From Pedobacter frigiditerrae (GTDB lineage: Bacteria > Bacteroidota > Bacteroidia > Sphingobacteriales > Sphingobacteriaceae): DNA of 64,000 nt. The notes beneath the pieces were generated by a model. That model was not told the origin of the DNA. It saw only the letters and a list, made by a program, of their open reading frames with translations, and did no database searches. This document shows, piece after piece, positions 17,503-27,047 of this stretch. Both the position numbers and the translations under genes were made by a program. The stretch lies in the NCBI RefSeq assembly GCF_032678705.1, contig NZ_JAVTSS010000002.1:62001-126000 (forward strand). Reading direction: 5' to 3'. Positions within the stretch are counted from its first letter, which is position 1, and each line of letters begins with the position of its first letter.

Positions 17503-20085
17503 TTAATTTTCCGTTTTTTTCTTTCCAAACAAACCTTTTAATTTATTGCCAATCTCAGTAGTTGCTTTTTCAACAGCTTTCTTTTTTAGTGTGTCTACTT
17601 TTTCCTGAGCTTTGGCTTGCAGCTCAGCTTTCTTTTCGGAAACAACTGTATTCAATGCAGATTTGGCTGTGCCATCTCCAGCTCCATATTTTAATTTGAT
17701 AGTTGGTTTTAAGAACGTACCGCCTAAAACAGCATTAACCTTTACTGTTTCGCCCATCGATAGATTCGTTCCAGCCTTACTGTTTAAACCTGCAATAACT
17801 GCATTTGCAGCATTATTGGCACTTGCACCAAGCATCGCCCTTGGCACGTTTAAAGCTAAATTATAGTCCATAGTTTGGTCTATACCATTTGAACCAGCTA
17901 CATTCATGACAATGCCCTTGGCCTTAATATCAAATGGAGAAACATTTAAACGACCATTTGCAATCTTAAATTTAGTTAGAACATTATTTAACTCTATCTT
18001 TTTCATATCCGTTGAGCCTAAAGCTGCGGCTAATTTATTTACAGGCTCAAAACCTTCTACCAAAGCCTGAATGATATTTGTTAAACCTTCAGCGTTTATT
18101 GAAGAATAAATCGGCATCATATTTTGGTCTAAATCTGAATCGAATTTTAAGTTAGTAGAAAATGTTCCTTTAGTAAACTTAGCTACTGGAGCTAATAATT
18201 TAATGGTATTAAAAGCATTAAATGCTTGCTGTATATCCATTTTCTCTATACCAAAATCAATATCTACTTTTGGTTTTTTAGGGTCTACAGTTGCATAAGA
18301 GCCATTCATTTTTACAGTTCCAGCTAACATATTTAACGCCATATCCTTAAAATAAACAGTTTTATCTTTTACTTGTAAAGCCCCTTTCGCATTGCTGATG
18401 TCATACTTATCGTAATTAACCTTAGCCGCTTTTACACCAAGATTAAAATCAATATTTGCAGGCACTTCAAAAACTGTCATTTTTGCATCTGCTGCTTTTG
18501 TTTCTGCAGTTGCTTTTGGCGGGCCCATCAACTCGTTCACATCTATTAAATTTGATGTTAAATTGAAATTCCCTTTTAATAACTGATTTTTCTTAAATAC
18601 ATAGCTCAAATAATTATTAATTGTACCATTGGCAGCAAAATCACTTTTACCCACTTTTGCAACCAGATTGCTTAGCGTTATATTTTGTGGACTAAAACTC
18701 ATCTTCGCCGATGGCACACTAACCGGCATAGGCACATTTTTCCCAGTGTAAACAAAGTTGCTAGCTTGCATTTGTCCGCTTGCTTTAAAATCTTGATATT
18801 GACCTTTATCAATTGAAGATTTACGACCCGCTGCTTGAACATCTGCATTTAAAAGACCTGTTAAAGTCATATCTTTCATCGGGAAAATGGCTGTTAATTG
18901 TTTTAAATCTAAATTCCCTTTTAAAGCCATGTCAACAAATGGGTCTGTCATTGGATTTTTAACTAGCAAACGACCATCAATTGGTGCTGCACCAAACTCT
19001 AAATGGAACGCTGGAACATTTACAACTGTATTGTCCAAAACTCCATCAGGATTAGAGATAGTAGATTTAACTTGAATGTTATTTATCGCAGATGGCAAAG
19101 AAGGATACTTGATTTTACCATTTTCAATAGCCAAGTTTACGTTAAAGGCAGGAATGGATTTATCGTTATATGTACCTTTTGCAGTTCCGTTCATTGCAAA
19201 TTTCCCTGTTGCTTCTAAATCCTTAAAATTAGCAGCATAAATAGCCGGGATTAAAGAAAGAAAGTTTTTCAAATCAGATTTTTGAGCATCAAATTTAAAG
19301 TCCATTACCATATCATTCTCATTCGGCATTGCCAAATAACCAACAGCAGAAAGCAGTAGTTCATTTAGCTTAATCTTGTTTTCGCCGAAAGTGAATTTCA
19401 TCTGTTTCATATCGATGTCCAAAGGCAGTCCTGCATCCAATTTCACTTTGTTTAAATATGGAATACCTCCATATTTAACGGTTAATTTTTCTATATCAGA
19501 TTGAGTATTTAAGGTGAAAATATCTTGAGTAAAATCGCCCTTACCATTATGATTTAGATTTTCGGCTTGCATAAAAAATCCTAGGGAAGCATCATCATAA
19601 GTAATCTTCCCATTTTCAATGGTATACTTTTGAAGTGCAGCTTTGAATGTTGTTTTAGCCGTATCAACTTTTGTTGTTGAACTATCTGGCTTCATGATAT
19701 CCCAATTGGCTTTACCACTTTTTAAAACCTTAGCATAAATTATAGGTTCATCCAAATTAACAGAGTTAATTTCGTAGGTCTCGCCTTTAATTACACTCAT
19801 TAAATTGAGATTTAACTTAAGTTGTTTAATATTTGCCAATGTGTCCTTCGCAAAACTATCGGTTCCAACAACAGTTAAATTGTTCAATTCTATACCCAAA
19901 TTGGGGAAAGAAGTAATTAGGCTTAAATCAAATTCTGCAAAATCTACCTTAGCGTTTACCTTATCATTTATAGATGATTTTACTTTAGCAACAATCTCCT
20001 TTTTAAAAATTAAGGGGATACAAGCCGCAGCTGCAAACAAAACGGCTAATATAATGGCGAGCGTGATGATGGTTTTTTTTAACAT
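17503..20085 (-). CDS. AsmA family outer-membrane biogenesis protein
   Basis: An 860-residue protein with one N-terminal membrane anchor (residues 5-27). A long beta-rich periplasmic region follows, typical of AsmA/TamB-like bridge proteins. The N-terminal part contains VDFAEFDLSLITSFPNLGIELNNLTV, the usual AsmA opening. The C-terminal third has AsmA_2-like segments, including MKKIELNNVLTKFKIANGRL. The extreme C-terminus is a Lys/Ala-rich, possibly coiled tail (AELQAKAQEKVDTLKKKAVEKA in context). Such proteins are thought to move lipids between membranes. It stands alone, divergent from the M28 peptidase. Confidence 0.9.
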   Translation of the reverse strand: MLKKTIITLAIILAVLFAAAACIPLIFKKEIVAKVKSSINDKVNAKVDFAEFDLSLITSFPNLGIELNNLTVVGTDSFAKDTLANIKQLKLNLNLMSVIKGETYEINSVNLDEPIIYAKVLKSGKANWDIMKPDSSTTKVDTAKTTFKAALQKYTIENGKITYDDASLGFFMQAENLNHNGKGDFTQDIFTLNTQSDIEKLTVKYGGIPYLNKVKLDAGLPLDIDMKQMKFTFGENKIKLNELLLSAVGYLAMPNENDMVMDFKFDAQKSDLKNFLSLIPAIYAANFKDLEATGKFAMNGTAKGTYNDKSIPAFNVNLAIENGKIKYPSLPSAINNIQVKSTISNPDGVLDNTVVNVPAFHLEFGAAPIDGRLLVKNPMTDPFVDMALKGNLDLKQLTAIFPMKDMTLTGLLNADVQAAGRKSSIDKGQYQDFKASGQMQASNFVYTGKNVPMPVSVPSAKMSFSPQNITLSNLVAKVGKSDFAANGTINNYLSYVFKKNQLLKGNFNLTSNLIDVNELMGPPKATAETKAADAKMTVFEVPANIDFNLGVKAAKVNYDKYDISNAKGALQVKDKTVYFKDMALNMLAGTVKMNGSYATVDPKKPKVDIDFGIEKMDIQQAFNAFNTIKLLAPVAKFTKGTFSTNLKFDSDLDQNMMPIYSSINAEGLTNIIQALVEGFEPVNKLAAALGSTDMKKIELNNVLTKFKIANGRLNVSPFDIKAKGIVMNVAGSNGIDQTMDYNLALNVPRAMLGASANNAANAVIAGLNSKAGTNLSMGETVKVNAVLGGTFLKPTIKLKYGAGDGTAKSALNTVVSEKKAELQAKAQEKVDTLKKKAVEKATTEIGNKLKGLFGKKKTEN

Positions 20086-20224
20086 GACAATTCTATATTG
20101 TATTTTATGGTTATTAAACGCAATTAATGCGCCAAGCGTTTATAAAGATAAATTTACAGAGTTAGGCAATTTGATAATTATTTTTCACAATAAACTTATT
20201 ACCTTTCGACTTTAGAAACGACCT

Positions 20225-21928
20225 ATGAAAAGAATTCTTTTTTTTGCTTTAATTCTATTATCCATTAGTGCCTTTGCACAAAATCAAACTGCTAATTATT
20301 TCAAGCTCACACGTGCTAACTTCAACGAGAAAAATGCATATGAAACTACTGCTTTCGTAGAAAAATATTTTAGAATACCAGGCAATACTGGTTTTAATGC
20401 CAGCATCCACCATGTGGAAGATATATTGAAAAAAGCTGGCTTTGTTGAACAAAAAAACAATGAGTTTGAGGCGCCAATGACTTATCGCATTGAAAAACGC
20501 CCAATGAATAGAAATACTTGGGAGCCAGTAAATGCAAGTGTAACCATAGTTGGCGAGTCGTTACCACTAATTGCCTATCAGACTAATCGCAACATGATTC
20601 CAATTAATTGTCCATCAACACCTGTTGGAGGAATTACCGCAGAAGTAATTTTTGTGGGCAAAGGAGCTGCTGCAGATTTGGAAGGAAAAGATTTAAAAGG
20701 AAAAATCGTATTTGCAGATGCTGCTGCAGGAAGATTAATTTCAATGGCAGCAAAAGCTGGTGCAATTGGAGTAATGGGTTATTCGGTTCCTAAATATAAT
20801 CAGCCAGAAAAACACCAGACTTCTATTTCGTTTGGAAGTATGCCCGCAAATGCAGGAATTTGGTCGCTGTTTTTATCTTATGGCGTGAAGGAAAAACTGA
20901 AAGCTGCTTGTTTAAAAGGAAAAGTAGAATTAAAAGTTAATATTGAAACTAAGATTTACAAAGCTGAAGAATTAACCATTGTTGCAAATGTAAAAGGAAG
21001 TGTAAAACCTGATGAACGTTTTGTTTATAGTGCTCATGTACAAGAACCTGGGGCGAATGATAATGCAACAGGCGTTGGTACTTTGGCAGAAATGGCAAGA
21101 GTAACTGCTACATTGATTAAATCTGGCAAATTAAAACCTCAACGTACTTTAACATTTTTATGGGGCGATGAAATTGTATCTACCAGAAGGTATATAGTTG
21201 AAGATACCACAAGAGCGAAAGGAATTTTGTGGGGAATGAGCTTAGACATGGTTGGTGAAGACACTGAAAAAACTGGTGGTACTTTCTTGTTGGAAAAAAT
21301 GCCAGACCCTTCTGCAATTTGGACGCGTGGCACCGATAAACACAGCGAATGGGGTGCTGGTGATGTGAAAGAGAAAGACCTTTTTCCGCACTACTACAAC
21401 GATTTCATTTTTGACATCTGCAAAACGCAAGGCAAGTTTGCTAATTGGGTAGTTAATTACAATCCTTTTGAAGGTGGAAGTGATCATACTCCATTTTTAC
21501 AGAATAAAATTCCAGGTTTATTGATGTGGCACTTTACTGATGTATTTTACCACACTGACAATGATAGAATAGGTGCTGTTTCTGCTACAACAATGAAAAA
21601 TGTTGGCGTTTGTGCATTAACGGCTGCTTATACTTTAGTAACTGCTGATGAAAATACGGCATCAGCTACTGTTGCCCAAGTAAAAAATGATGCATTAGTT
21701 CGCTTAAAAACTGAGTTTGAGTTGAGTAAAAAAGCTATCGCCGATGGCAAAACAGTAGCCGATGAAAAACATATCATTGAGGTTTGGGGTAAATATTATA
21801 CCGATGCATTAGCTACTATTGGAACCATGGCTGTTGCTCCAAAAACCACTAGAATAGGTTCAACAATTAAGGTTGCAACTTTGGCAATTGAAAAACAAAC
21901 ACAAGCTTATTTGAGCGAGTTGAAGTAA
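20225..21928 (+). CDS. Secreted M28 family metallopeptidase with PA domain
   Basis: 567 residues; signal peptide 1-19 (ISAFAQ). A protease-associated insert lies near 150-250 (GKIVFADAAAGRLISMAAKAG). The zinc-peptidase core has SAHVQEPGANDNATGVG (His and Asp ligands), WGDEIVS (Glu/Asp region) and a final GSDHTPF His ligand. These enzymes are di-zinc aminopeptidases acting outside the cytoplasm. The usual GHxD is replaced by AHVQE here, so ligand geometry may differ from standard M28. Monocistronic by spacing. Confidence 0.88.
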   Translation: MKRILFFALILLSISAFAQNQTANYFKLTRANFNEKNAYETTAFVEKYFRIPGNTGFNASIHHVEDILKKAGFVEQKNNEFEAPMTYRIEKRPMNRNTWEPVNASVTIVGESLPLIAYQTNRNMIPINCPSTPVGGITAEVIFVGKGAAADLEGKDLKGKIVFADAAAGRLISMAAKAGAIGVMGYSVPKYNQPEKHQTSISFGSMPANAGIWSLFLSYGVKEKLKAACLKGKVELKVNIETKIYKAEELTIVANVKGSVKPDERFVYSAHVQEPGANDNATGVGTLAEMARVTATLIKSGKLKPQRTLTFLWGDEIVSTRRYIVEDTTRAKGILWGMSLDMVGEDTEKTGGTFLLEKMPDPSAIWTRGTDKHSEWGAGDVKEKDLFPHYYNDFIFDICKTQGKFANWVVNYNPFEGGSDHTPFLQNKIPGLLMWHFTDVFYHTDNDRIGAVSATTMKNVGVCALTAAYTLVTADENTASATVAQVKNDALVRLKTEFELSKKAIADGKTVADEKHIIEVWGKYYTDALATIGTMAVAPKTTRIGSTIKVATLAIEKQTQAYLSELK

Positions 21929-21959
21929 TTGTCTTTATTAGGATTTTTTGGATGGGATG

Positions 21960-21977
21960 ATTTTAGGATTCTAAAAT
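21960..21977. repeat. Short hairpin downstream of M28 peptidase
   Basis: ATTTTAG (21960-21966) pairs with CTAAAAT (21971-21977) around 4 bases. It is followed by the palindrome TCATTTCGAAATGA near 21982-21995 and an AAATCTTTGAATTTCTTG phrase. There is no T-tract. The rest of 21929-22126 holds no gene. Confidence 0.5.
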
Positions 21978-22126
21978 GTCGTCATTTCGAAATGAGCTTT
22001 CGCGATTGAGAAATCTTTGAATTTCTTGATTGTAGGTTCTAAGTTATCCCCTCTATATCGATATATGACGATTTATTTACGAATGTGCTTGTCCAGTTTC
22101 TTATCTTAGCTTAAATCTCAAAGCTT

Positions 22127-22525
22127 ATGAATTTTCACACTCGTAAATGGATAAAACCCGAAGACTTAAATCCTAATGGCGGCTTATTTGGTGGTAGCCT
22201 TTTAAAATGGATTGATGAAGAAGCAGCAATCTATGCGATTGTACAGCTCGAAAATCCAAAGGTTGTAACCAAGTATATGTCTGAGATTAACTTTGTAAGT
22301 TCTGGTAAACTTGGAGATATTATTGAGTTGGGAATGACAGCTACATCATTCGGTACAACTTCTATCACAATGTGTTGCGAGGTAAGAAATAAAATTACCC
22401 GCAAGAGCATTTTAACAATTGATAAAATTGTCTTTGTAAACATTAACGATTACGGTGAGCCAACACCACACGGCAAAACAAAGATTAAATATATCGAAGA
22501 GCAGTTTGATGATATGACTAAGTAG
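22127..22525 (+). CDS. Acyl-CoA thioesterase (hotdog, YciA/ACOT type)
   Basis: Single hotdog-fold enzyme of 132 residues hydrolysing acyl-CoA. The catalytic-loop signature NPNGGLFGGSLLKWIDEEAAIYA spans residues 15-37, with the conserved Asp in WIDE. VSSGKLGDIIELGM matches the second conserved block. The length is short but complete for this family. Isolated gene, convergent with aroK. Confidence 0.9.
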   Translation: MNFHTRKWIKPEDLNPNGGLFGGSLLKWIDEEAAIYAIVQLENPKVVTKYMSEINFVSSGKLGDIIELGMTATSFGTTSITMCCEVRNKITRKSILTIDKIVFVNINDYGEPTPHGKTKIKYIEEQFDDMTK

Positions 22526-22580
22526 TTTGGAGTTGAGAGTTTGGAGTACAAAACAACTAATGAACAATTGAACCAATGAA

Positions 22581-23081
22581 CTAATTTTCTTTTAAACGTT
22601 CTTCCAAAGTTTCCGCATCCAAATCAAAAGCGTTGATAATCAACTGAGCTTTAGTATAAAATGGGTCTCTTTCTGCAAGCTTCTTTTCTATAAAAGCTAA
22701 AAGTTGCTCATCATCAAAATCTTTTATCAAAGGTCTTTTTTGGCGGTTATGCAAACGTGAAACCAACATCGAAGGTTCCATGTGCAAATAAACAGTTTTG
22801 CCATTTTCATTCATCCAATCCATGTTATCAAAAAAGCAAGGCAAACCTCCGCCAGTTGCCACAACACAAGTTTCTGGATAAGGATAAGTTTTTAAGGTTT
22901 TACTCTCTAACTCACGGAATGAAGCTTCTCCATAAGCCTCAAAATATTCGGCAATGGTTTTCCCTTCTTGCGCTACAATTACAGCATCTAAATCAATTAC
23001 TGGGCATTCTAATCTTGCAGCTAACTGTTTTGCTTTGGTACTTTTCCCGCAGCCCATGAATCCGATAAGGAAGACTTTCAT
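22581..23081 (-). CDS. aroK: Shikimate kinase
   Basis: Phosphorylates shikimate with ATP in the chorismate pathway. 166 residues with Walker A GFMGCGKSTKA at 7-17. The Asp site VIDLDAVIV is near 30 and the shikimate-binding GGG is in ATGGGLP near 76. The lid region has RKRPLI-like residues (NRQKRPLI) near 112. All expected motifs are intact. It follows the permease on the same strand with an 79 bp gap; no other aro genes are nearby. Confidence 0.96.
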   Translation of the reverse strand: MKVFLIGFMGCGKSTKAKQLAARLECPVIDLDAVIVAQEGKTIAEYFEAYGEASFRELESKTLKTYPYPETCVVATGGGLPCFFDNMDWMNENGKTVYLHMEPSMLVSRLHNRQKRPLIKDFDDEQLLAFIEKKLAERDPFYTKAQLIINAFDLDAETLEERLKEN

Positions 23082-23160
23082 TCTAAAATATTGTTGTATA
23101 GATAAATTGTTTTATTGTTTTGGCAAACTGGTCTCAAATCTCATATCTCACTTCGCAAAT

Positions 23161-24216
23161 CTATGAAAGCTTCACTCTCGGGTCTACCCAAGCATATAAT
23201 AAATCCACTAATATATTTACTACGACAAACACAAAAGCGATGAATAATATAGAGCCCATTACAACTGGGAAATCAGACATTTCTAAAGCTGTAACTGTTG
23301 TTCTACCTAGGCCATTATAACCAAAAATATATTCAACAAAGAAAGAACCAGCCAATAAAGAAGCGAACCAACCAGAAATTGCCGTAATAACAGGATTTAA
23401 GGCATTTCTTAATGCGTGTTTATAAATTATTGCATAACGACCTAATCCTTTAGCTCTAGCCGTACGGATGTAATCTTGAGCCAGCACATCTAACATCGCA
23501 CTGCGTGTTAACTGAACTATAATTGCTAATGGCCTTAATCCTAAAGTAACCATTGGCAACCATAGGTTTTTCCAAGTGATAATTTGTCCTTTGAAAGGGT
23601 CGTAGCTATATAAACTACCACTCATATTTAAACCTGTGTAATCTGCCAATAGAAATCCAAATAACCAAGCGATGATAATTCCTGCAAAAAAGGATGGAGC
23701 AGAAATACCTAAAATAGCAAATGCGTTTGCTAAATTATCAATCCAAGTTCCCTGGTGCACTGCCGAAACAACACCCAGTAAAACACCAATTATCGTTGCA
23801 AAAATCATTGCAGTAAGCGCTAGTACAAACGTATTAGGTACAGTTTCTGAAAGGATAGTTGTTACATCTCTTTTAGTTTGATATGACCTTCTCAAATAAG
23901 GCACTTTAATTACTACAACATCATTCCCAACTTTAAAAAGCTTTTGGTAATGATATTTCTCCTGATTTTCTTTTGTAAATGGATGAATACTTAGTGGAGA
24001 TAAATCATTGATGTAAAGAAAAAACTGAACAGGTTTAGAACGGTCTAAACCAAATTCTTTCCTTACTGCTTCTAGAGATTGTACATCTGAACGCTGACCC
24101 ATTGTCATTCTAGCTGGGTCGCCAGGCAAAATATTAAACAGCACAAAAACCACTAAAATTACACCTCCCATTACTGCGAAGCCATAAAGTAATTTTCTTA
24201 ATGCGTATGCTCCCAT
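23161..24216 (-). CDS. DppB/OppB-type ABC transporter permease
   Basis: 351-residue inner-membrane permease with an N-terminal helix (LLYGFAVMGGVILVVFVLFNILPGDPAR in context) and five more helices. The EAA-like cytoplasmic loop is YIRTARAKGLGRYAIIYKHALRNAL, which docks the ATPase. No partner permease, ATPase or binding protein is in the window, so it is an orphan subunit; such isolated copies are common in Bacteroidota. It has an unusually long first periplasmic loop (roughly 50-100). The start abuts the stop of the BT_3928-type gene. Confidence 0.92.
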   Translation of the reverse strand: MGAYALRKLLYGFAVMGGVILVVFVLFNILPGDPARMTMGQRSDVQSLEAVRKEFGLDRSKPVQFFLYINDLSPLSIHPFTKENQEKYHYQKLFKVGNDVVVIKVPYLRRSYQTKRDVTTILSETVPNTFVLALTAMIFATIIGVLLGVVSAVHQGTWIDNLANAFAILGISAPSFFAGIIIAWLFGFLLADYTGLNMSGSLYSYDPFKGQIITWKNLWLPMVTLGLRPLAIIVQLTRSAMLDVLAQDYIRTARAKGLGRYAIIYKHALRNALNPVITAISGWFASLLAGSFFVEYIFGYNGLGRTTVTALEMSDFPVVMGSILFIAFVFVVVNILVDLLYAWVDPRVKLS

Positions 24217-25368
24217 TTATTTACTAAAATACTTTTCTGATAACTTATCGAATGAGGGTAAGGTTTGGAAATGCCATTTATTAATAATCACGCCATTTTT
24301 CAATAATAAAACACCAGGATTTGCTCTTACCATACTTTTAAGCGGAACAGCATCAGCATAAAACACCTCAGCAAAAAGTTTATTTTTCTTACTAAAAGCA
24401 TCTGCGTCTTGAGCAGAATTTGAGGTCAATAAAACTGTTCTGATGTTAAATTGGTCAGTAGCATTTAAAGCTAAAGCATTAATTTCTTGAACTGCCTTTT
24501 CATTCGCATCTTTTAAATTATAGGCTACAACAACTAAATTATAATATGGATTTTCTACAATTTCTTTAGTATAATCTGTTCCCGATGCATCAGTAATTAA
24601 TAAATCTTTGATTTTAATATCGTAGCCTTTTTTAATTAACTTCCTATCGGGTGTACCTACAACTTCCCAGTTTTCATCCTTCCAAATTTCTTGAGCCATG
24701 TAATCTTTATCGCTCATTGTTTTGGTTTCGTTAGTTTTTTTGTTCTTAAGCTGGTACATAATCAAGTACTCATCTTGCGCCGCACCTGGCGGAAGTTTCA
24801 TCGATTCTGGAATACTTGAACCAACTTTATAAGGTAGAAAATCTATGATTGGAAGGAAATTATAGGTATAAATTCCAAATAATAATGAAGCTGCAAAAAC
24901 TCCAATAGATAAGCTTTTTTGTAATTTCACATTAGTGGTTATTGGATTTATCCTTTCCCTGTTGATGAATAGGTAAACAATCAATACCAAAAGGATTAAA
25001 TCTTTAGTAAACGACTGCCAAGGTGTTAGCGGAATAGCATCTCCAAAACAACCACAAGAAGTTACAACTTTAAATGCTGCAGAAACAAATGTTAGGAACG
25101 TAAAAAATAGGATCAAGCCAAGTAAACCCTTTGTAACTTGATTTTTCCAAAAGCCAAATAGCAGTAAGGCACCCAAAACAATTTCTAAAACACATAAAAT
25201 GATGGCTATACCAGTTGCCCAACTGTTTAGGAAATCCATATGGAAAACTTCAAAGTATTCCTGTAGTTTATAGCCAAAGCCAAGTGGGTCATTAGCCTTG
25301 ATTAGGCCCGAAAAGATGAATAAAATTCCGACAAACCACCTAGAGAAATTTAGAGCTACTTTTTGCAT
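24217..25368 (-). CDS. BT_3928-type MauE/DoxX redox membrane protein
   Basis: 383 residues. The N-terminal 150 residues carry four to five helices of the MauE/DoxX type, including FIFSGLIKANDPLGFGYKLQEYF and the hallmark SCGCFGDAIPLTPWQSF. The C-terminal 200 residues look thioredoxin-like, with LVVVAYNLKDA and PGVLLLKNGVIINKWH, but lack an obvious CXXC. By analogy with MauE it may move reducing equivalents across the membrane. The arrangement with DUF1599 upstream recurs in Bacteroidota. Confidence 0.88.
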   Translation of the reverse strand: MQKVALNFSRWFVGILFIFSGLIKANDPLGFGYKLQEYFEVFHMDFLNSWATGIAIILCVLEIVLGALLLFGFWKNQVTKGLLGLILFFTFLTFVSAAFKVVTSCGCFGDAIPLTPWQSFTKDLILLVLIVYLFINRERINPITTNVKLQKSLSIGVFAASLLFGIYTYNFLPIIDFLPYKVGSSIPESMKLPPGAAQDEYLIMYQLKNKKTNETKTMSDKDYMAQEIWKDENWEVVGTPDRKLIKKGYDIKIKDLLITDASGTDYTKEIVENPYYNLVVVAYNLKDANEKAVQEINALALNATDQFNIRTVLLTSNSAQDADAFSKKNKLFAEVFYADAVPLKSMVRANPGVLLLKNGVIINKWHFQTLPSFDKLSEKYFSK

Positions 25369-25479
25369 AATTAGATGTGAGAATTGAGATATGAGAATTG
25401 AGACATAGTTTAATTCCTATTTTTAGACGTTTATTTTTTACAGCCTAGACTGTAACTCGTAACCTTTAACAGATAACCG

Positions 25480-26022
25480 TTATTTAACGCCAAGTTTAAT
25501 CAATGCAAAAACTGCATAGTTTAACATATCTTGATAATTTGCTTTTACACCTTCAGAAGCAACCGTTTGGCCTAAGTTGTCCTCAATTTGCTTAACCCTA
25601 AATATCTTCATCAATATCAAATCAGTTAAAGAACTAATTCGCATATCTCTCCAAGCTTCACCATAATCGTGGTTTTTAGCAAACATCAATTCTTTAGTTT
25701 CATTAACTCTTTTATCAAAAAGATTTTCTACCAACTCAACTTCCATTTCATTAGGGTCGCTATCGGTTAAATCTAATTGAAGCATTGCAATTACACAGTA
25801 ATTTACAATACCAATATATTCTGAGGTAATGTCCTCTCCCACTTTAGAAACTTTCTTTTCTTCGAGCGTACGAATACGTTGCGCCTTAATAAAAATTTGG
25901 TCGGTTATAGACGAAGGCCTAAGAATGCGCCAAGCCGTTCCATAATCTTTTGTCTTCTTTAAAAAAAGCGATTTACATACCGCTATTACGCTATCGTACT
26001 CGTGTGATGTGTTTACTGCCAA
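25480..26022 (-). CDS. DUF1599 domain-containing protein (internal duplication)
   Basis: A 180-residue soluble protein made of two similar halves. KDYGTAWRILRPSSITDQ near residue 21 and HDYGEAWRDMRISSLTDL near 116 are each followed by a RIRTLEE / RVKQIED-type helix. The family is all-helical with no confirmed activity; the acidic and Tyr/Trp pattern recalls MazG-like nucleotide hydrolases, which is inference. It is divergent from folP with a 52 bp gap, a recurrent Bacteroidota arrangement. Confidence 0.88.
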   Translation of the reverse strand: MAVNTSHEYDSVIAVCKSLFLKKTKDYGTAWRILRPSSITDQIFIKAQRIRTLEEKKVSKVGEDITSEYIGIVNYCVIAMLQLDLTDSDPNEMEVELVENLFDKRVNETKELMFAKNHDYGEAWRDMRISSLTDLILMKIFRVKQIEDNLGQTVASEGVKANYQDMLNYAVFALIKLGVK

Positions 26023-26060
26023 AACAATTAAAATATTTAGTTTAAAGCTATTTTAATACC

Positions 26061-26068
26061 TATTTTTG
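26061..26068 (+). promoter_or_regulatory. Bacteroidota -7 box upstream of folP
   Basis: TATTTTTG matches TAnnTTTG and lies only 6 bases before ATG 26075, implying a leaderless or near-leaderless transcript. No convincing -33 element is visible. Confidence 0.5.
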
Positions 26069-26074
26069 TATTAA

Positions 26075-26935
26075 ATGATGGCTAAAGATACATTTTTAAA
26101 CCGAAAAGTAACACTAAATAGCAAAGGGAAACTGATAGATTTAAGTACCCCAGTGGTAATGGCTATCTTAAATATTACCCCTGATTCATTTTATGGAAAC
26201 AGCCGAATAAGCAACATTGATGAGGCTTTAAAAACAACTGAAAGATTCATAAATGAAGGCGCAAAATTTATAGACATTGGTGCTTACTCTTCTCGTCCTG
26301 GTGCAGCAGATGTTAGTGAAGATGAAGAGTTGCAACGGTTAATCTCTATAGTTGAGGCAATTGCTAAAGAATTTCCTGAATCACTGATTTCGATAGATAC
26401 ATTTAGGGCCAAGGTTGCAGAAGAAAGCATTAATGCGGGTGCCCATATGATTAATGATATTTCTGCTGGCAATTTAGATAGCGCTATGTTTGAAACAGTT
26501 GCCAAATTGCAAGTTCCTTACGTAATGATGCACATGAAAGGAACTCCTCAAAACATGCAGGAAAATCCCACATACGAAAATGTAACATTAGATGTTTTAA
26601 ATTATTTCTCTGAAAAAATCTCAACGCTAAAAAAATTAGGAGTAAAAGATATTGTTATTGACCCTGGCTTCGGATTTGCAAAAACAATTACACACAATTA
26701 TGAAGTTTTGCAACAACTGCAAAGTTTTTCAATTTTTGAATTACCAATGTTAGTAGGTTTTTCTAGGAAATCGATGATAACTAAGGTCTTGAATAATAAA
26801 TCAGCTGATGCTTTAAACGGGACAAGCATACTAAACACAGCAGCTTTACTAAAAGGAGCTTCAATTTTAAGGGTTCACGATGTAAAAGAAGCAGTGGAAT
26901 GTATAAAACTGACAGAAAGAATTAAAAATCCTTAA
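26075..26935 (+). CDS. folP: Dihydropteroate synthase
   Basis: Condenses p-aminobenzoate with dihydropterin pyrophosphate in folate synthesis; target of sulfonamides. 286 residues with all family blocks: MAILNITPDSFYG near 29, DIGAYSSRPGA near 68, DPGFGFAKTITHNYEVL near 193 and VGFSRKSM near 228. Two consecutive ATG codons (26075 and 26078) are possible starts. It is followed by cdaA on the same strand. Confidence 0.97.
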   Translation: MMAKDTFLNRKVTLNSKGKLIDLSTPVVMAILNITPDSFYGNSRISNIDEALKTTERFINEGAKFIDIGAYSSRPGAADVSEDEELQRLISIVEAIAKEFPESLISIDTFRAKVAEESINAGAHMINDISAGNLDSAMFETVAKLQVPYVMMHMKGTPQNMQENPTYENVTLDVLNYFSEKISTLKKLGVKDIVIDPGFGFAKTITHNYEVLQQLQSFSIFELPMLVGFSRKSMITKVLNNKSADALNGTSILNTAALLKGASILRVHDVKEAVECIKLTERIKNP

Positions 26936-27047
26936 TCATCCGCCCATATTTTCATTTCCGACAAACATTTTAACGCTAAATTTCATTTTTGCCGAATAAC
27001 AGCTTTTTTAATTGATTAAAACCCTTTAATTAATTAACTTAGGCACA

